Below, piece after piece: positions 24,433-32,674 of a stretch of 64,000 nucleotides of DNA; the stretch's first letter is position 1; the number at the start of each line of letters is the position of its first letter. The position numbers and the translations under genes were made by a program. The notes beneath the pieces are model-generated. The model saw only the letters and a program-made list of their open reading frames with translations. It was not told the origin of the DNA and searched no databases. The stretch spans positions 62,001 through 126,000 of the forward strand of contig JACRJI010000010.1 of the NCBI GenBank assembly GCA_016235665.1, given 5' to 3'. The DNA is from a candidate division TA06 bacterium (GTDB lineage Bacteria > Edwardsbacteria > AC1 > EtOH8).

Positions 24433-25263
24433 ATGGTAGAAATAACTATACAAAATACCCCCTCCTGCGGCTCCTGTTGCACCAAGCTGGTGCGGGTGGG
24501 GGTCAAGCTGGGCAATAACGTGGTGCTGGAGGACATCAACCTGCACCTGCACTGCGGCCAGCTGACGGCCATCGTCGGCCCCAACGGAGCCGGCAAGAGC
24601 ACTTTGCTCAGGACCATTCTGGGCGAGGTTCCCCATGCCGGGCACGTCCATTTCCTGGACTTCGGCAAAAAACGCCCCGACAAGCCCTTCATCGGCTACG
24701 TGCCCCAGCGGCTGGAGTTCGACCCCTCGGCCCCGCTGACGGTGGCCGACCTGTTCGGCGCGGCCCTGCTAAAGCGCCCGGCCTGGATGGGCCTTTCCCG
24801 CGGCCAGCGTAATGTTGTCGGGGAGGCGCTGGACACGGCCGGGGCCGGGCACCTGTTTAACCGCAAGCTGGGCCAGCTTTCGGGCGGCGAACTGCAGCGG
24901 GTGATGCTGGCTTTGGCCTTGACCCCGCTGCCCGATCTGCTGCTTTTAGACGAGCCGGTCTCCGGGGTGGACATGGCCGGGGTGGACGCCTTCTATGAAA
25001 TGGTCTCGCATCTCCGGGAGCGCTACCATCTGTCCATCATCCTGGTCACCCACGACCTGGCGGCGGTGGCAGGGTTCGCCGACCGGATGATATTCCTGAA
25101 CAAGAAGATGATCGCCCAGGGCTCGCCGGCCCAGGTGCTTGGCCATCATTTGGTCCAGCAGATCTTCGGGCGGCTGAAACCGGAGTTGAAGCAGGCGGTC
25201 CCGGAAACTCCCGAAAGTATTCCCCATGACTGCATCGCCTGCGAGCTGGAGGTGAAGCCATGA
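24433..25263 (+). CDS. znuC: Zinc/manganese-type ABC transporter ATP-binding protein
   Basis: A 276-residue ABC ATPase: Walker A GPNGAGKST, signature LSGGELQRVMLALAL, Walker B LLLLDEPVSGVD and the switch His in ILVTHDLAAV. Coupling (ATGA overlap) to an ABC-3 family permease assigns it to the zinc/manganese/iron uptake class (ZnuC-like). Unusual for the family, it has Cys clusters at both ends: CGSCC near residue 10 and CIAC near the C-terminus, which could bind metal. The start at 24433 is set by the promoter. No substrate-binding protein (ZnuA) is adjacent. Confidence 0.85.
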   Translation: MVEITIQNTPSCGSCCTKLVRVGVKLGNNVVLEDINLHLHCGQLTAIVGPNGAGKSTLLRTILGEVPHAGHVHFLDFGKKRPDKPFIGYVPQRLEFDPSAPLTVADLFGAALLKRPAWMGLSRGQRNVVGEALDTAGAGHLFNRKLGQLSGGELQRVMLALALTPLPDLLLLDEPVSGVDMAGVDAFYEMVSHLRERYHLSIILVTHDLAAVAGFADRMIFLNKKMIAQGSPAQVLGHHLVQQIFGRLKPELKQAVPETPESIPHDCIACELEVKP

Positions 25264-26093
25264 TGAGTTTCTGGCAGCAAATGATAGGGCTGCTGCCCTT
25301 TGAATGGGCAAAATTCGCCTTCATGCAGAACGCCTTGCTGGCGGCCCTGCTGGCCTCGCTGCTTTTGGGGGTGCTGGGAACCATGGTCATCAGCCGCCAG
25401 ATGGCCTTCTTCTCCGACGCCGTGGGGCACGCCGCCCTGACCGGGGTGGCCATCGGCGCGCTGCTGGGGCTGGGCGACCCGCTGTGGGCCATGCTGGTCT
25501 TCTCCGCCCTGCTGGCTCTGTCCTTCAGCTTTTTAAGGCAGCGCACCAAGGCCTCGGCCGACACCGTGATCGGGCTGATCATGTCCTTTGCCGTGGCCTT
25601 GGGCATAGTCATCCTTTCCCGGCGGGGCGGGTTCAGCCGCTACTCCCAGTACCTGATCGGGGACATCTTGAGCGTGGGCCCGGCCGATATCGTCAAACTT
25701 ATGGTCCTGCTGGCGGCGGTGGCCGGGTTCTGGGTGTTCTATTTCAACCAGATAATGCTGCTGAGCCTAAGCCCCTCGCTGGCCAAAAGCCGCCGGATCA
25801 ACACCGGACTGGCCGAGGCGGCCTTCTCGGTGATGACCGCCCTGGTGGTGACCGTGGCCATCCAGTGGGTGGGCCTGCTGGTGATCAACGCCCTGCTGAT
25901 ACTGCCGGCGGCGGCCGCCCGCAACCTGGCCGGAAACATGAGGCAGTACCTGTGGCTCTCGGCGGGCTTCGGCCTGGCGGCCTCGCTGACCGGGCTGGTC
26001 GCCTCGTACTACTGGGCCACCGCCTCCGGCGCCACCATGGTGCTGGCGGCCATGGCGATCTATCTGGCGACCCTGGCGTTCAAAAGGAAATAA
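25260..26093 (+). CDS. znuB: Zinc/manganese-type ABC transporter permease (ABC-3 family)
   Basis: A 277-residue permease with about eight membrane helices. SRQMAFFSDAVGHAALTGVAI is the ABC-3 signature around the third helix, and VIQWVG-like VAIQWVGLLVINALLILPAA the conserved late helix. It overlaps the ATPase gene by 4 bases (ATGA). With ZnuC it would import Zn2+ or Mn2+ across the inner membrane, using a binding protein encoded elsewhere. The next gene encodes a secreted zinc-finger peptidase, hinting at a zinc-related operon. Confidence 0.9.
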   Translation: MMSFWQQMIGLLPFEWAKFAFMQNALLAALLASLLLGVLGTMVISRQMAFFSDAVGHAALTGVAIGALLGLGDPLWAMLVFSALLALSFSFLRQRTKASADTVIGLIMSFAVALGIVILSRRGGFSRYSQYLIGDILSVGPADIVKLMVLLAAVAGFWVFYFNQIMLLSLSPSLAKSRRINTGLAEAAFSVMTALVVTVAIQWVGLLVINALLILPAAAARNLAGNMRQYLWLSAGFGLAASLTGLVASYYWATASGATMVLAAMAIYLATLAFKRK

Positions 26094-26120
26094 AAATCAA
26101 CAAAACAATACTGGATATCA

Positions 26121-27215
26121 ATGAATAAAATATTCTTTTCGCTCCTGTTCCTGCTGCCGCTGCTTTGGACTTCCCCGGCCCTGGCCGGCGATCAATGCAC
26201 CCAATGCCGGAAGTTGATCACCGCCAAGGACAGTTATATCGAACACGAGGGCAAGGTCTACTGCTCCCAAAAGTGCTTTGCCCAGGCCATGCCCAAGTGC
26301 GCCACCTGCGGGAAATCCATCGCCGAGGGCAAGGGGCTGGCCGGCGGCTATGTCTACACCAAGGACAAACACTACTGTTCCGACGAGTGCTTCCAAAAAT
26401 CACTGCCCGCCTGCGCCGTCTGCGGAAAACGTACCCAGGGGGGCTTAAGGGACCAGCAGGACAAGAGCAAATTTTACTGCTCCCAGGAATGCTACCGGAC
26501 CACCCTGCCCAAATGCGCCCTATGCGGGGATGTGATGCAGGCCTGGACCGAGATCGAGGGCGCAAAGTTCTGCAATCATTGCGCCCAGCTGCCGGAATGC
26601 TTCAACTGCCAGATGCCCGGGGCCGGCCGGGAATCCGGGGACGGGCGCCGCTGGTGCGATTCCTGCATGGCCCTGGCGGTGATGGATCAGGCTGAGGCCC
26701 AAAAAATGTTTGACCAGGTGCGCCGGGACATCAAGCAGCACCTGAATACCTTCACCGGTGACACCATCGCCTTTCATATGGTGGACGCCGACAGCCTGGC
26801 CCTTTTATTGGGACACAAGAATTTTGCCGAAAGGGGCTTTTACAAATACAATGTCCGGTACACGGTCAATAAAAAGAAACAGAAAAAAGTGACCCGGGAA
26901 CTGTTCGACATTTACATCCTCTCCGGTCTCTCGCCCGAGAATTTCCGGGACGTGGCGGCCCACGAGCTGGCCCACGACATCAACTACCGCTATTTCCCCA
27001 AGGTCCAGGGCCAAAGGGAGGTGGAGGGCTTTGCCGAGTACATTTCGGCTTTGATGAACAAATACTGGGGCCAGGAAAAAGCCAACGAAAGCAAGATCAG
27101 AAACCAGCAAAAGGAATATGCCGAGGCCTACAAGTATTTTCTAAAACTAGGAGAAAAGGGCGGACTGAATGCGGTGTGGGAACACATGGAAAGGAAGAAC
27201 AAAGCCGGCAGGTAA
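26121..27215 (+). CDS. Secreted LIM-like zinc-finger protein with DA1-like metallopeptidase domain
   Basis: A 364-residue protein with a signal peptide (to about residue 23, ALAG). Residues 26-185 carry a series of Cys-rich LIM-like modules: CTQCRKLI...YCSQKCF, CATCGKSI...YCSDECF, CAVCGKR...YCSQECY, CALCG...FCNHC, CFNC...WCDSC. The C-terminal half ends with a gluzincin motif: AAHELAHDINYR (HExxH, near 280) and VEGFAEYIS with the third ligand Glu near 302. This order, LIM then HExxH peptidase, is that of DA1, known from plants with bacterial relatives. It should act in the periplasm or outside. It follows the zinc-type ABC genes by 27 bases in the same direction. Confidence 0.82.
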   Translation: MNKIFFSLLFLLPLLWTSPALAGDQCTQCRKLITAKDSYIEHEGKVYCSQKCFAQAMPKCATCGKSIAEGKGLAGGYVYTKDKHYCSDECFQKSLPACAVCGKRTQGGLRDQQDKSKFYCSQECYRTTLPKCALCGDVMQAWTEIEGAKFCNHCAQLPECFNCQMPGAGRESGDGRRWCDSCMALAVMDQAEAQKMFDQVRRDIKQHLNTFTGDTIAFHMVDADSLALLLGHKNFAERGFYKYNVRYTVNKKKQKKVTRELFDIYILSGLSPENFRDVAAHELAHDINYRYFPKVQGQREVEGFAEYISALMNKYWGQEKANESKIRNQQKEYAEAYKYFLKLGEKGGLNAVWEHMERKNKAGR

Positions 27216-27234
27216 ACGGAGAATAAGAAAAAAG

Positions 27235-27261
27235 AAAAGCCCCGCCAGCGGCGGGGCTTTT
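27235..27261 (+). terminator. Rho-independent terminator of the zinc/LIM-peptidase operon
   Basis: AAAAGCCCCGCC pairs with GGCGGGGCTTTT around AGC, followed by TT. Confidence 0.92.
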
Positions 27262-27294
27262 TCAATGTCTAAGTGATCTGGTCCGGCACAAAAC

Positions 27295-27319
27295 AAAAGC
27301 GCCCCGAGGGGGCGCTTTT
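27295..27319. terminator. Second rho-independent terminator, serving the leftward mini-genes
   Basis: AAAAGCGCCCC pairs with GGGGCGCTTTT around GAG. It lies just past the stop of the leftward Lys-rich mini-gene at 27343-27384. Confidence 0.88.
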
Positions 27320-27342
27320 GAAACTGTGTTAAGAAAACTCAG

Positions 27343-27384
27343 TTATTTCTTTTTCTTCTTGGCGGCTTTCTTCTTGGCTGGCAT
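27343..27384 (-). CDS. Lys-rich mini-protein 1 (13 residues)
   Basis: ATG at 27384 opens MPAKKKAAKKKKK and a TAA. A strong ribosome site (AAAGGAGG) lies 7-8 bases upstream and a terminator follows the stop, so the frame looks like a real transcription and translation unit despite its size. The composition resembles the tails of histone H1-like and other nucleic-acid-binding proteins. Function unknown. Confidence 0.5.
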   Translation of the reverse strand: MPAKKKAAKKKKK

Positions 27385-27473
27385 GATTAAACCTCCTTTC
27401 TCACCGGAATTCCTCCGGTACTTAAAATTGTGGTTTGTTCTGTTAGCGAGCCAGTAAATTTATGCCGATCTTT

Positions 27474-27557
27474 TTACTTTTTCTTAGCGGTCTTCTTGAC
27501 GACCTTCTTCACTGCCTTCTTGACGACCTTCTTGGCGGGTTTTTTTGCGCAAGCCAT
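27474..27557 (-). CDS. Lys-rich mini-protein 2 (27 residues)
   Basis: ATG at 27557 opens MACAKKPAKKVVKKAVKKVV, then KKTAKKK and TAA. A perfect ribosome site (AAAGGAGGTGA) precedes it. The repeated VVKKAVKK/AKK pattern is that of bacterial histone H1-like (Hc1/AlgP-type) tails, here without any globular domain. It is about 90 bases upstream of mini-protein 1 on the same strand, probably in one operon driven from the AT-rich region at 27560-28010. Confidence 0.55.
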   Translation of the reverse strand: MACAKKPAKKVVKKAVKKVVKKTAKKK

Positions 27558-28015
27558 TATTTTCACCTCCTTTAAGATAAAATAATTTGAATCTTGTATT
27601 AAGTATGTATAAATATACAACATATTGTATATTTGTCAAGAAAAAAAATAAAAATATTTTTCGGTGGATAACTTTTACCGTATTGCAAAAAAATGAAAGT
27701 ATTGTAAAACCCTTTAAAATCAATGGTCTTAGAGAACAATAAAATATATTTTAATGAATAGTAAAAAAAATATCCACAACACAATGGGTAGTGTTGTGGA
27801 TAACTATTCTATGGTTTTTTCAAAGATTTTTTGGGAAATGGGCTGAAAACAGGAAAAGACAAGGGTTTCAAAGAATCCACTTCCAAAAAAATTGTACAAA
27901 CCGCATAATTACTATTGTTTTCGGATCTCATTTATTTTTTTAAAAGTAAAAAAACATTTTTTCATTCCCAATTCGAGCCGCAGCAAAAACCGGTTTTCGG
28001 GAACAGGAAACCGGA
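27558..28015. other. AT-rich non-coding region upstream of the Lys-rich mini-genes
   Basis: About 458 bases with no convincing gene. It holds several A/T tracts and three copies of a GTGGATAAC/TATCCAC word (near 27664, at 27771 and at 27794). The leftward promoter of the mini-genes must lie at its left end; TATACAACATATTGTATA at 27614-27631 is a palindrome there. No terminator for the leftward mscS gene is needed, because that gene ends here. Confidence 0.55.
27771..27802. promoter_or_regulatory. Palindrome made of two DnaA-box-like sequences
   Basis: TATCCACAACAC at 27771-27782 and its exact complement GTGTTGTGGATA at 27791-27802 with an 8-base loop. The right arm contains TGTGGATAA, the perfect complement of the DnaA box TTATCCACA; the left arm has an 8/9 match. 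Whether DnaA binds is unknown; a simple hairpin is the alternative. Confidence 0.45.
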
Positions 28016-28810
28016 TTAATTTTTACTGATGATCTCCCGGTGGGGAAAGGCTGGGCGTATCCCGCGCCCCAGCAGCACCCGCTGGATATTTTCATTCAGG
28101 TCGGAAAGGCTTTGCAGATAAGCCTCGCCCTTGACCCACAGGAAAAGATCCAGGCTGGTGCCGCTTTCCCCGAAACCCTGCACCACTATGAAGGGGTGGG
28201 GATCGGGCAGGGCGTGCTGGTAGCCGCGGGCCTCGTCCAGGATTATTTTCTTGGCCAGGGCGGTGTCGGCTTCCGGGCCCAGCTTAAAGTTCAGGCAGAG
28301 GCGCCGGGTCTTGTAGCGGGTGAGGTTCACTATTTTGTTTTTGATCAGGTTCTCGTTGGGTATCCGGACGTAGAGATTGTCGAAGGTCCGCAGCTTGGTG
28401 GACAGCAGGTCGATGGAGGTGACCGTGCCCATCTGGCCGTCGAAGTCGATCACGTCGTCGATCTCGAAGGGCCGGTCCATCAGCAGGAAGAAGCCGGAGA
28501 CGATGTTGGCCACCGAGGTCTGGGCGGCGAAGCCCAAAGCCACCGACATGATGCCGGCCGCCGCCAGGATGGCAGTCAGCTTGACGTCAAAGATGTCCAG
28601 CACCGCCACCAGCACCAGCACGATCACCGCATAGTAGACCACCTTGCCGATCATCATGGCGGTGTGCTTCTCCGATCTTTTGGCGGCGGCCTTCTCGGTC
28701 ATTTTGGCCAGGGCCTTGGCCGCGAAGAAACCGATGGCCAGCGTGATCAGGCCCTTGACGGCCATGCCGGACCTGAGCCACTCGGGAAGTTGTTGGATAA
28801 GGTCTTTCAT
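28016..28810 (-). CDS. mscS: Small-conductance mechanosensitive channel, MscS family
   Basis: A 264-residue protein with three N-terminal membrane helices (to about 105) and the MscS beta domain. The pore-lining third helix is Ala/Gly-rich (AGIMSVALGFAAQTSVANIVSG), followed by FLLMDRPFEIDDVIDFDGQMGTV and VRIPNENLIKNKIVNLTRY. It opens under membrane tension to release solutes. ATG 28810 is preferred to an upstream start because of the AAAGGAA just before it; the sequence upstream is a CACAGAGACAC-type spacer repeat. Confidence 0.93.
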   Translation of the reverse strand: MKDLIQQLPEWLRSGMAVKGLITLAIGFFAAKALAKMTEKAAAKRSEKHTAMMIGKVVYYAVIVLVLVAVLDIFDVKLTAILAAAGIMSVALGFAAQTSVANIVSGFFLLMDRPFEIDDVIDFDGQMGTVTSIDLLSTKLRTFDNLYVRIPNENLIKNKIVNLTRYKTRRLCLNFKLGPEADTALAKKIILDEARGYQHALPDPHPFIVVQGFGESGTSLDLFLWVKGEAYLQSLSDLNENIQRVLLGRGIRPAFPHREIISKN

Positions 28811-28920
28811 GAAAAGTTCCTTTCCCTTGCCACAGAGACACTGAGACACCCTTCGATATACTCAGGGTAAACTCCGGCACGGAGACTCGTTATTTTTAAT
28901 TTTTGATTTACTGTTATAAT

Positions 28921-29799
28921 CTATCGTTTCATGACCCTCTTGGCCAGGGCCGTGCCGCCGGCGCACCAGTTCACCAGGCGGCTCCACAGGTCCTGCAGCC
29001 AGAACCAGGCGGAATCGTGGTCCACCTTGTGCTTGATGTCCCACAGTAGATCCGTGACATAGACCCCGCAGCGGCGCAGGGCGTAATAATCGATGTCGCT
29101 GTTCTTCTTCCCGGGCGAAAGACTGCAGGCCGAGAGGTAGCCGGCATCCCGGGCGGCCTGCTTTACCGCTTCATTGTAAAGACCGAAGGGATAGGACAGG
29201 GTGGTCACCGGCAGGCCCAGGTTCTGCTCCATCACTTGGCGGGATCCCGCCAGCTCTTCCCGCAACTGCTCCGGGCTTAATGAACGCAGGTCCCGGTGGG
29301 TTTTGCCGTGGGAGCCGAACTCGATCCCGCAGGACTGCATCTCCCTCATCTGTTCCCAGTTTAGGTGCCCGAACTTCAATCCGCCCCAGTTGATGTCCCA
29401 GTCATTCATTTTCCCCGCGTAATCCGTGACCACAAAGACTGTGGCGGTGAAGCCGTATTCCTTAAGCAGGGGAAAGGCGTGCTGGTAAAGACCGGCGTAG
29501 GCGTCGTCAAAGGTCAGGCAGAGGTATTTCTTTCCGCCGCTTTCACCCTGCCGCATCAGTTCCACGGCCCGGGACAGGGTAACGCTTTGGTAGCCGTTCC
29601 GCTTGAAATAATCCAGATGCCCGGCAAAACGCCTTGGGCTGATCATGGTTCCGCCCAACTCCAGCCGGGTATCCACCTTGTGATAGGCCAGGATGGGAAT
29701 GGAACCGTTGGCCGGCGGGCCGAAGCGAAACCGCCAGAACAGATAGAGCAAAGCCCAGACCAGAGAGGCCGACAGCATAAATACAATCAATGTCTGCAT
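28921..29799 (-). CDS. Membrane-anchored polysaccharide deacetylase (NodB homology)
   Basis: A 292-residue protein with one N-terminal membrane anchor (to about 24) and a carbohydrate esterase 4 domain: ILAYHKV at the start, catalytic base motif LTFDDAYAG (near residue 97), the metal-binding HGKTH (near 158), and LSYPFGLYNEAVKQAA. Metal-dependent removal of N-acetyl groups from cell-envelope polysaccharide is the expected reaction, in the periplasm. It is transcribed away from the hydrogenase operon. Between it and mscS there is a repeat-bearing spacer. Confidence 0.9.
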   Translation of the reverse strand: MQTLIVFMLSASLVWALLYLFWRFRFGPPANGSIPILAYHKVDTRLELGGTMISPRRFAGHLDYFKRNGYQSVTLSRAVELMRQGESGGKKYLCLTFDDAYAGLYQHAFPLLKEYGFTATVFVVTDYAGKMNDWDINWGGLKFGHLNWEQMREMQSCGIEFGSHGKTHRDLRSLSPEQLREELAGSRQVMEQNLGLPVTTLSYPFGLYNEAVKQAARDAGYLSACSLSPGKKNSDIDYYALRRCGVYVTDLLWDIKHKVDHDSAWFWLQDLWSRLVNWCAGGTALAKRVMKR

Positions 29800-29869
29800 G
29801 GCCTGAATTTTACAGCCTAATGGCTCCGGTTGTCAATTAAAATATGGGTTATAATTTTTGGCAAAACCC

Positions 29870-29898
29870 TTGACTTTTTATGTTCTTTGTGAAATAAT
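29870..29898 (+). promoter_or_regulatory. Promoter candidate for the hydrogenase operon
   Basis: TTGACT at 29870-29875, 17 bp, AATAAT at 29893-29898. It would give a leader of about 110 bases before the first gene at 30017. The leader has no riboswitch that I recognise. Confidence 0.5.
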
Positions 29899-30016
29899 TC
29901 ACTTTCTGTGCCCCGAATATATCCGAACGGTCAACGGTTATCTTGTGACCCCGGGTTTAAGGGGCCATTGTCCCATTATCCGCAATCATTTCAATCATAC
30001 TTAAGGCAATAAAAAT

Positions 30017-31102
30017 ATGCCGGAAAAGACGGTTTATTCGCTGGCCAAGGCCCAGGTGCCGGAGCTGATCGCCAAACTGCTGAAATCCCGGAACGAGGTA
30101 TGGGCTCCGGTAAAGGGTGAGGGCGGCGACACCTTTTTGGCGCAGATCGACTCGGCCAAGCAGATAGCCCCCGAATACGTCAACGGATTCCTGGGGGCCA
30201 AGCGCTATGTGTTTCCGCAGCTGGAGGAGCTGTTCCGTTTCAAGAAGGGCAAGAACGGCACCACTCTGGAAACGGAATTCGACCAACCCCGGGCGGTGAT
30301 CTGGGGCATCCGGCCCTGCGACATGTCGGCGGTCAACTATTTCGACAGTTTCTTCGGGCAGGGCGCCAAGTCCGGCCCCGGCTGGAAATCGGGCGATCCA
30401 TTACCTGATCCGTTATACGAAAAGCGGCGGGAGCGGGCGGTGTTCATCACCCTGGCCTGCAACCAGGCCGGGCCCAAGTGTTTCTGCGTCTGCACCGATT
30501 CTGGGCCGTTCCTCTCCAAGGGTTTTGACATCCAGCTGACCGACCTGGGAACATATTATCTGGTTGAGGTGGGGAGCCCCAAGGGAGGGGAGTTCGTCAA
30601 GGAATTCAAGACCCTGTTCGGGACCGGGAACGAGAACGATATGAAGCTCCGCCGGAAGCTGGAAACGGAGGCCGAGAAGACCTTCCAGCAGCCGGTCAGT
30701 TTCTTCGCCAAGGCCATGCGCAAGCTGGACGGCGGCAAGGTGGACCAGAAGTTCTGGGAGAAGGTGGCCGGGTACTGCATCGGCTGCGGCGGATGCATCT
30801 ATGTCTGCCCCATGTGCAGCTGCTTTGACGTGGACGACAAGATGGAATCCGACACCGAGGGCCTGCGCTACCGGGCCTGGGACACCTGCGACTTTGCCGG
30901 GTTCACCCGCGAGGTCTCGGGACACAACCCCCGGGCCTCCAGGGCCGACCGCCGGAAGCGTTGGTTCTACCACAAGCTGTCCATGGACTATCTGGAAAAG
31001 AACCCGGTGATCGGCTGCGTGGGCTGCGGACGCTGCGTGGTCACCTGCCCCGGCGAGGTGGACATGGCCACCGTGGTGAGGTGGATGAGGAAGGTTGAGT
31101 GA
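30017..31102 (+). CDS. Iron-sulfur electron-transfer subunit (sulfhydrogenase beta / AsrA-like)
   Basis: A 361-residue protein of the HydB/AsrA type. The C-terminal half carries two ferredoxin-like [4Fe-4S] motifs, CIGCGGCIYVCPMC (near 255) and CVGCGRCVVTCP (near 337); further Cys occur in CNQAGPKCFCVCTDSGP (near 155). The N-terminal part matches the family (VIWGIRPCDMSAVNYFD). In sulfhydrogenases and anaerobic sulfite reductases this subunit passes electrons between the flavin subunit, encoded next, and the catalytic unit. Here it opens a group 4 hydrogenase locus. Confidence 0.87.
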   Translation: MPEKTVYSLAKAQVPELIAKLLKSRNEVWAPVKGEGGDTFLAQIDSAKQIAPEYVNGFLGAKRYVFPQLEELFRFKKGKNGTTLETEFDQPRAVIWGIRPCDMSAVNYFDSFFGQGAKSGPGWKSGDPLPDPLYEKRRERAVFITLACNQAGPKCFCVCTDSGPFLSKGFDIQLTDLGTYYLVEVGSPKGGEFVKEFKTLFGTGNENDMKLRRKLETEAEKTFQQPVSFFAKAMRKLDGGKVDQKFWEKVAGYCIGCGGCIYVCPMCSCFDVDDKMESDTEGLRYRAWDTCDFAGFTREVSGHNPRASRADRRKRWFYHKLSMDYLEKNPVIGCVGCGRCVVTCPGEVDMATVVRWMRKVE

Positions 31103-31208
31103 CCTCACCCGCCCGGACTGCCCGCGAAAAACGCGAAAGATCACGAAAAATATTTTGAAGTTGTTTGGGTTTTAGAAATTAGAATTTAGAAATTTAGCAA
31201 GAAAAGTT

Positions 31209-32045
31209 ATGAATCCCAATATCTATGTTCCTTATATAGCCGAGATCACCGACATCAAGCAGGAGACCGGCGACACCCGGACCTACGATGTCAGGATAAA
31301 GAACAGGGACGAGGCCAAGCTGTTCGTCTCCCGGCCCGGCCAGTTCGTGGAGGCCTCGGTGTTCGGGGCCGGCGAGGCCCCCTTTGGGCTGACCACATCG
31401 CCCAAAGAGCCGGGGGTGATGACCTTCACCGTGCGGGCCTGCGGCAAGGTGACCAACGCCCTGGCCGAATTGAAGAAGGGCGACGAGATAGGCATCAAAG
31501 GCCCCCTGGGCAACAGCTTTTTGGACAAGATAGATTCCAAGGGCAAGGACATCCTGGTGATCGGGGGCGGCATATGGCTTCCGCCGCTGCGCTCCATGAT
31601 AGACCACATCTTCAATAATCGTTCAGATTACCGGGAGTTCACCATCCTCTACGGAGCCAGGACGCCGGCCGACCGGGTCTACAAATATCAGCTAAGCGAC
31701 TGGGAAAAGAAGACCGACCTCAAGCTGATCCAGACGGTGGACGTTGCCGACAAGGACTGGACCGGCAACGTGGGGGTGGTCACCACTTTGTTCCCCAAGC
31801 TCAAGCTGGACATCCCCAACACCGTGGTCTACACCTGCGGCCCGCCCATCATGATCAAGTTCGTGATCATCGAACTGCTGAAGCTGGGCCTGCCGGAGAA
31901 GCAGATAGTGTCCACTTTGGAGCGCTACATGAAGTGCGGAGTGGGGAAATGCGGGCACTGCTGCATCGGGAACAAGTACGTCTGCACCGACGGGCCGGTG
32001 TTCGATTACACCGAGATCAAGGGGCTGGCAGAAGAGGCGTTCTAA
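31209..32045 (+). CDS. FAD/NAD(P)-binding oxidoreductase subunit (sulfhydrogenase gamma / AsrB-like)
   Basis: A 278-residue ferredoxin-NADP reductase-like protein: FAD-binding RPGQFVEASVFG and FGLTTSPKEPG, NAD(P)-binding ILVIGGGIWLPPLRSMI, YTCGPPIMIKFV near the end, and a C-terminal [2Fe-2S] Cys set, MKCGVGKCGHCCIGNKYVC. This matches HydG/AsrB/PyrK-type subunits that link NAD(P)H to the iron-sulfur subunit encoded upstream. It suggests that the hydrogenase complex can exchange electrons with a nicotinamide pool. Confidence 0.88.
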   Translation: MNPNIYVPYIAEITDIKQETGDTRTYDVRIKNRDEAKLFVSRPGQFVEASVFGAGEAPFGLTTSPKEPGVMTFTVRACGKVTNALAELKKGDEIGIKGPLGNSFLDKIDSKGKDILVIGGGIWLPPLRSMIDHIFNNRSDYREFTILYGARTPADRVYKYQLSDWEKKTDLKLIQTVDVADKDWTGNVGVVTTLFPKLKLDIPNTVVYTCGPPIMIKFVIIELLKLGLPEKQIVSTLERYMKCGVGKCGHCCIGNKYVCTDGPVFDYTEIKGLAEEAF

Positions 32046-32181
32046 CGACCGGGCAACTATCGTTACACAATGGTGATGCGATGGGAATACAATTGTCATG
32101 CAATGGGGATACCCTTGGAATACTGGGGTGTGACAATGATTGGTCAATAGTATCACCACGGTATAAACGGGGAGGGCAGTC

Positions 32182-32646
32182 GTGATTGACCTGATAGAGT
32201 ACCTGCGTTCCCTGAACCAAAACTCCCTGATCATAGGGGTGGGGAATCCGTTGCGGGGCGACGATGGATTCGGCCCGGCGCTGATAGCAGGACTTAACGG
32301 CAAGACCGGCATAAAACTCCTGGACGCCGAGGAAATCCCGGAAGCCTTTCTGGACCAGGCGGTGAAAATGGCCCCGGACAAACTGCTGATCGCCGACGCG
32401 GTGGCCCTGGGCGGCCTGCCGGGGGAAGCGGCCCTGATGCCGCCGGAATCGCTGGGGCAGAAGATAGCCATCTCCACCCACAACCTACCGCTGTTGATGT
32501 TCATAAAATTCTTCAGAGAGCAAAGCCCCAACACCGAGGTGATGCTGCTGGGGGTCCAGCCCAAGGGCATAGAGTTCGGAAAAGAGCTGAGCCCGGAGAT
32601 AAGGAAGACCATAGACAGCCTGGTGAATATCATCGTGTCAAAATAA
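32182..32646 (+). CDS. hycI: Hydrogenase maturation endopeptidase (HycI-like)
   Basis: A 154-residue protein with the M52 signature IIGVGNPLRGDDGFGPAL and the second metal-ligand region LLIADAVALGG; the third ligand is the His of STHNLPL. These nickel-dependent proteases cut the C-terminal tail off the hydrogenase large subunit after metal insertion. The large subunit encoded downstream (37438-39117) has such a tail after DPCFSCTER. Start is GTG at 32182, preceded by GGGGAGGG. The 136-base spacer before it consists of related GATGGGAATAC/AATGGGGATAC words. Confidence 0.88.
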   Translation: MIDLIEYLRSLNQNSLIIGVGNPLRGDDGFGPALIAGLNGKTGIKLLDAEEIPEAFLDQAVKMAPDKLLIADAVALGGLPGEAALMPPESLGQKIAISTHNLPLLMFIKFFREQSPNTEVMLLGVQPKGIEFGKELSPEIRKTIDSLVNIIVSK

Positions 32647-32674
32647 AATATCAAATATCAAAGATAAAAAATAT

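Noticed and set aside
25304-26128. Overlapping 274-codon plus-strand frame in the permease gene
   Set aside because: A GC-rich shadow frame; the ABC-3 permease in the other frame has clear family motifs and an ATGA overlap with znuC.
27484-27723. 79-codon minus frame ending in an Arg/Gln/Glu repeat
   Set aside because: It reads the Lys-rich mini-gene in another frame and has no ribosome site; the Lys-rich frame has a perfect one.
29899-30016. Possible riboswitch in the hydrogenase leader
   Set aside because: No known aptamer pattern or strong stem-terminator is visible in the 118 bases.
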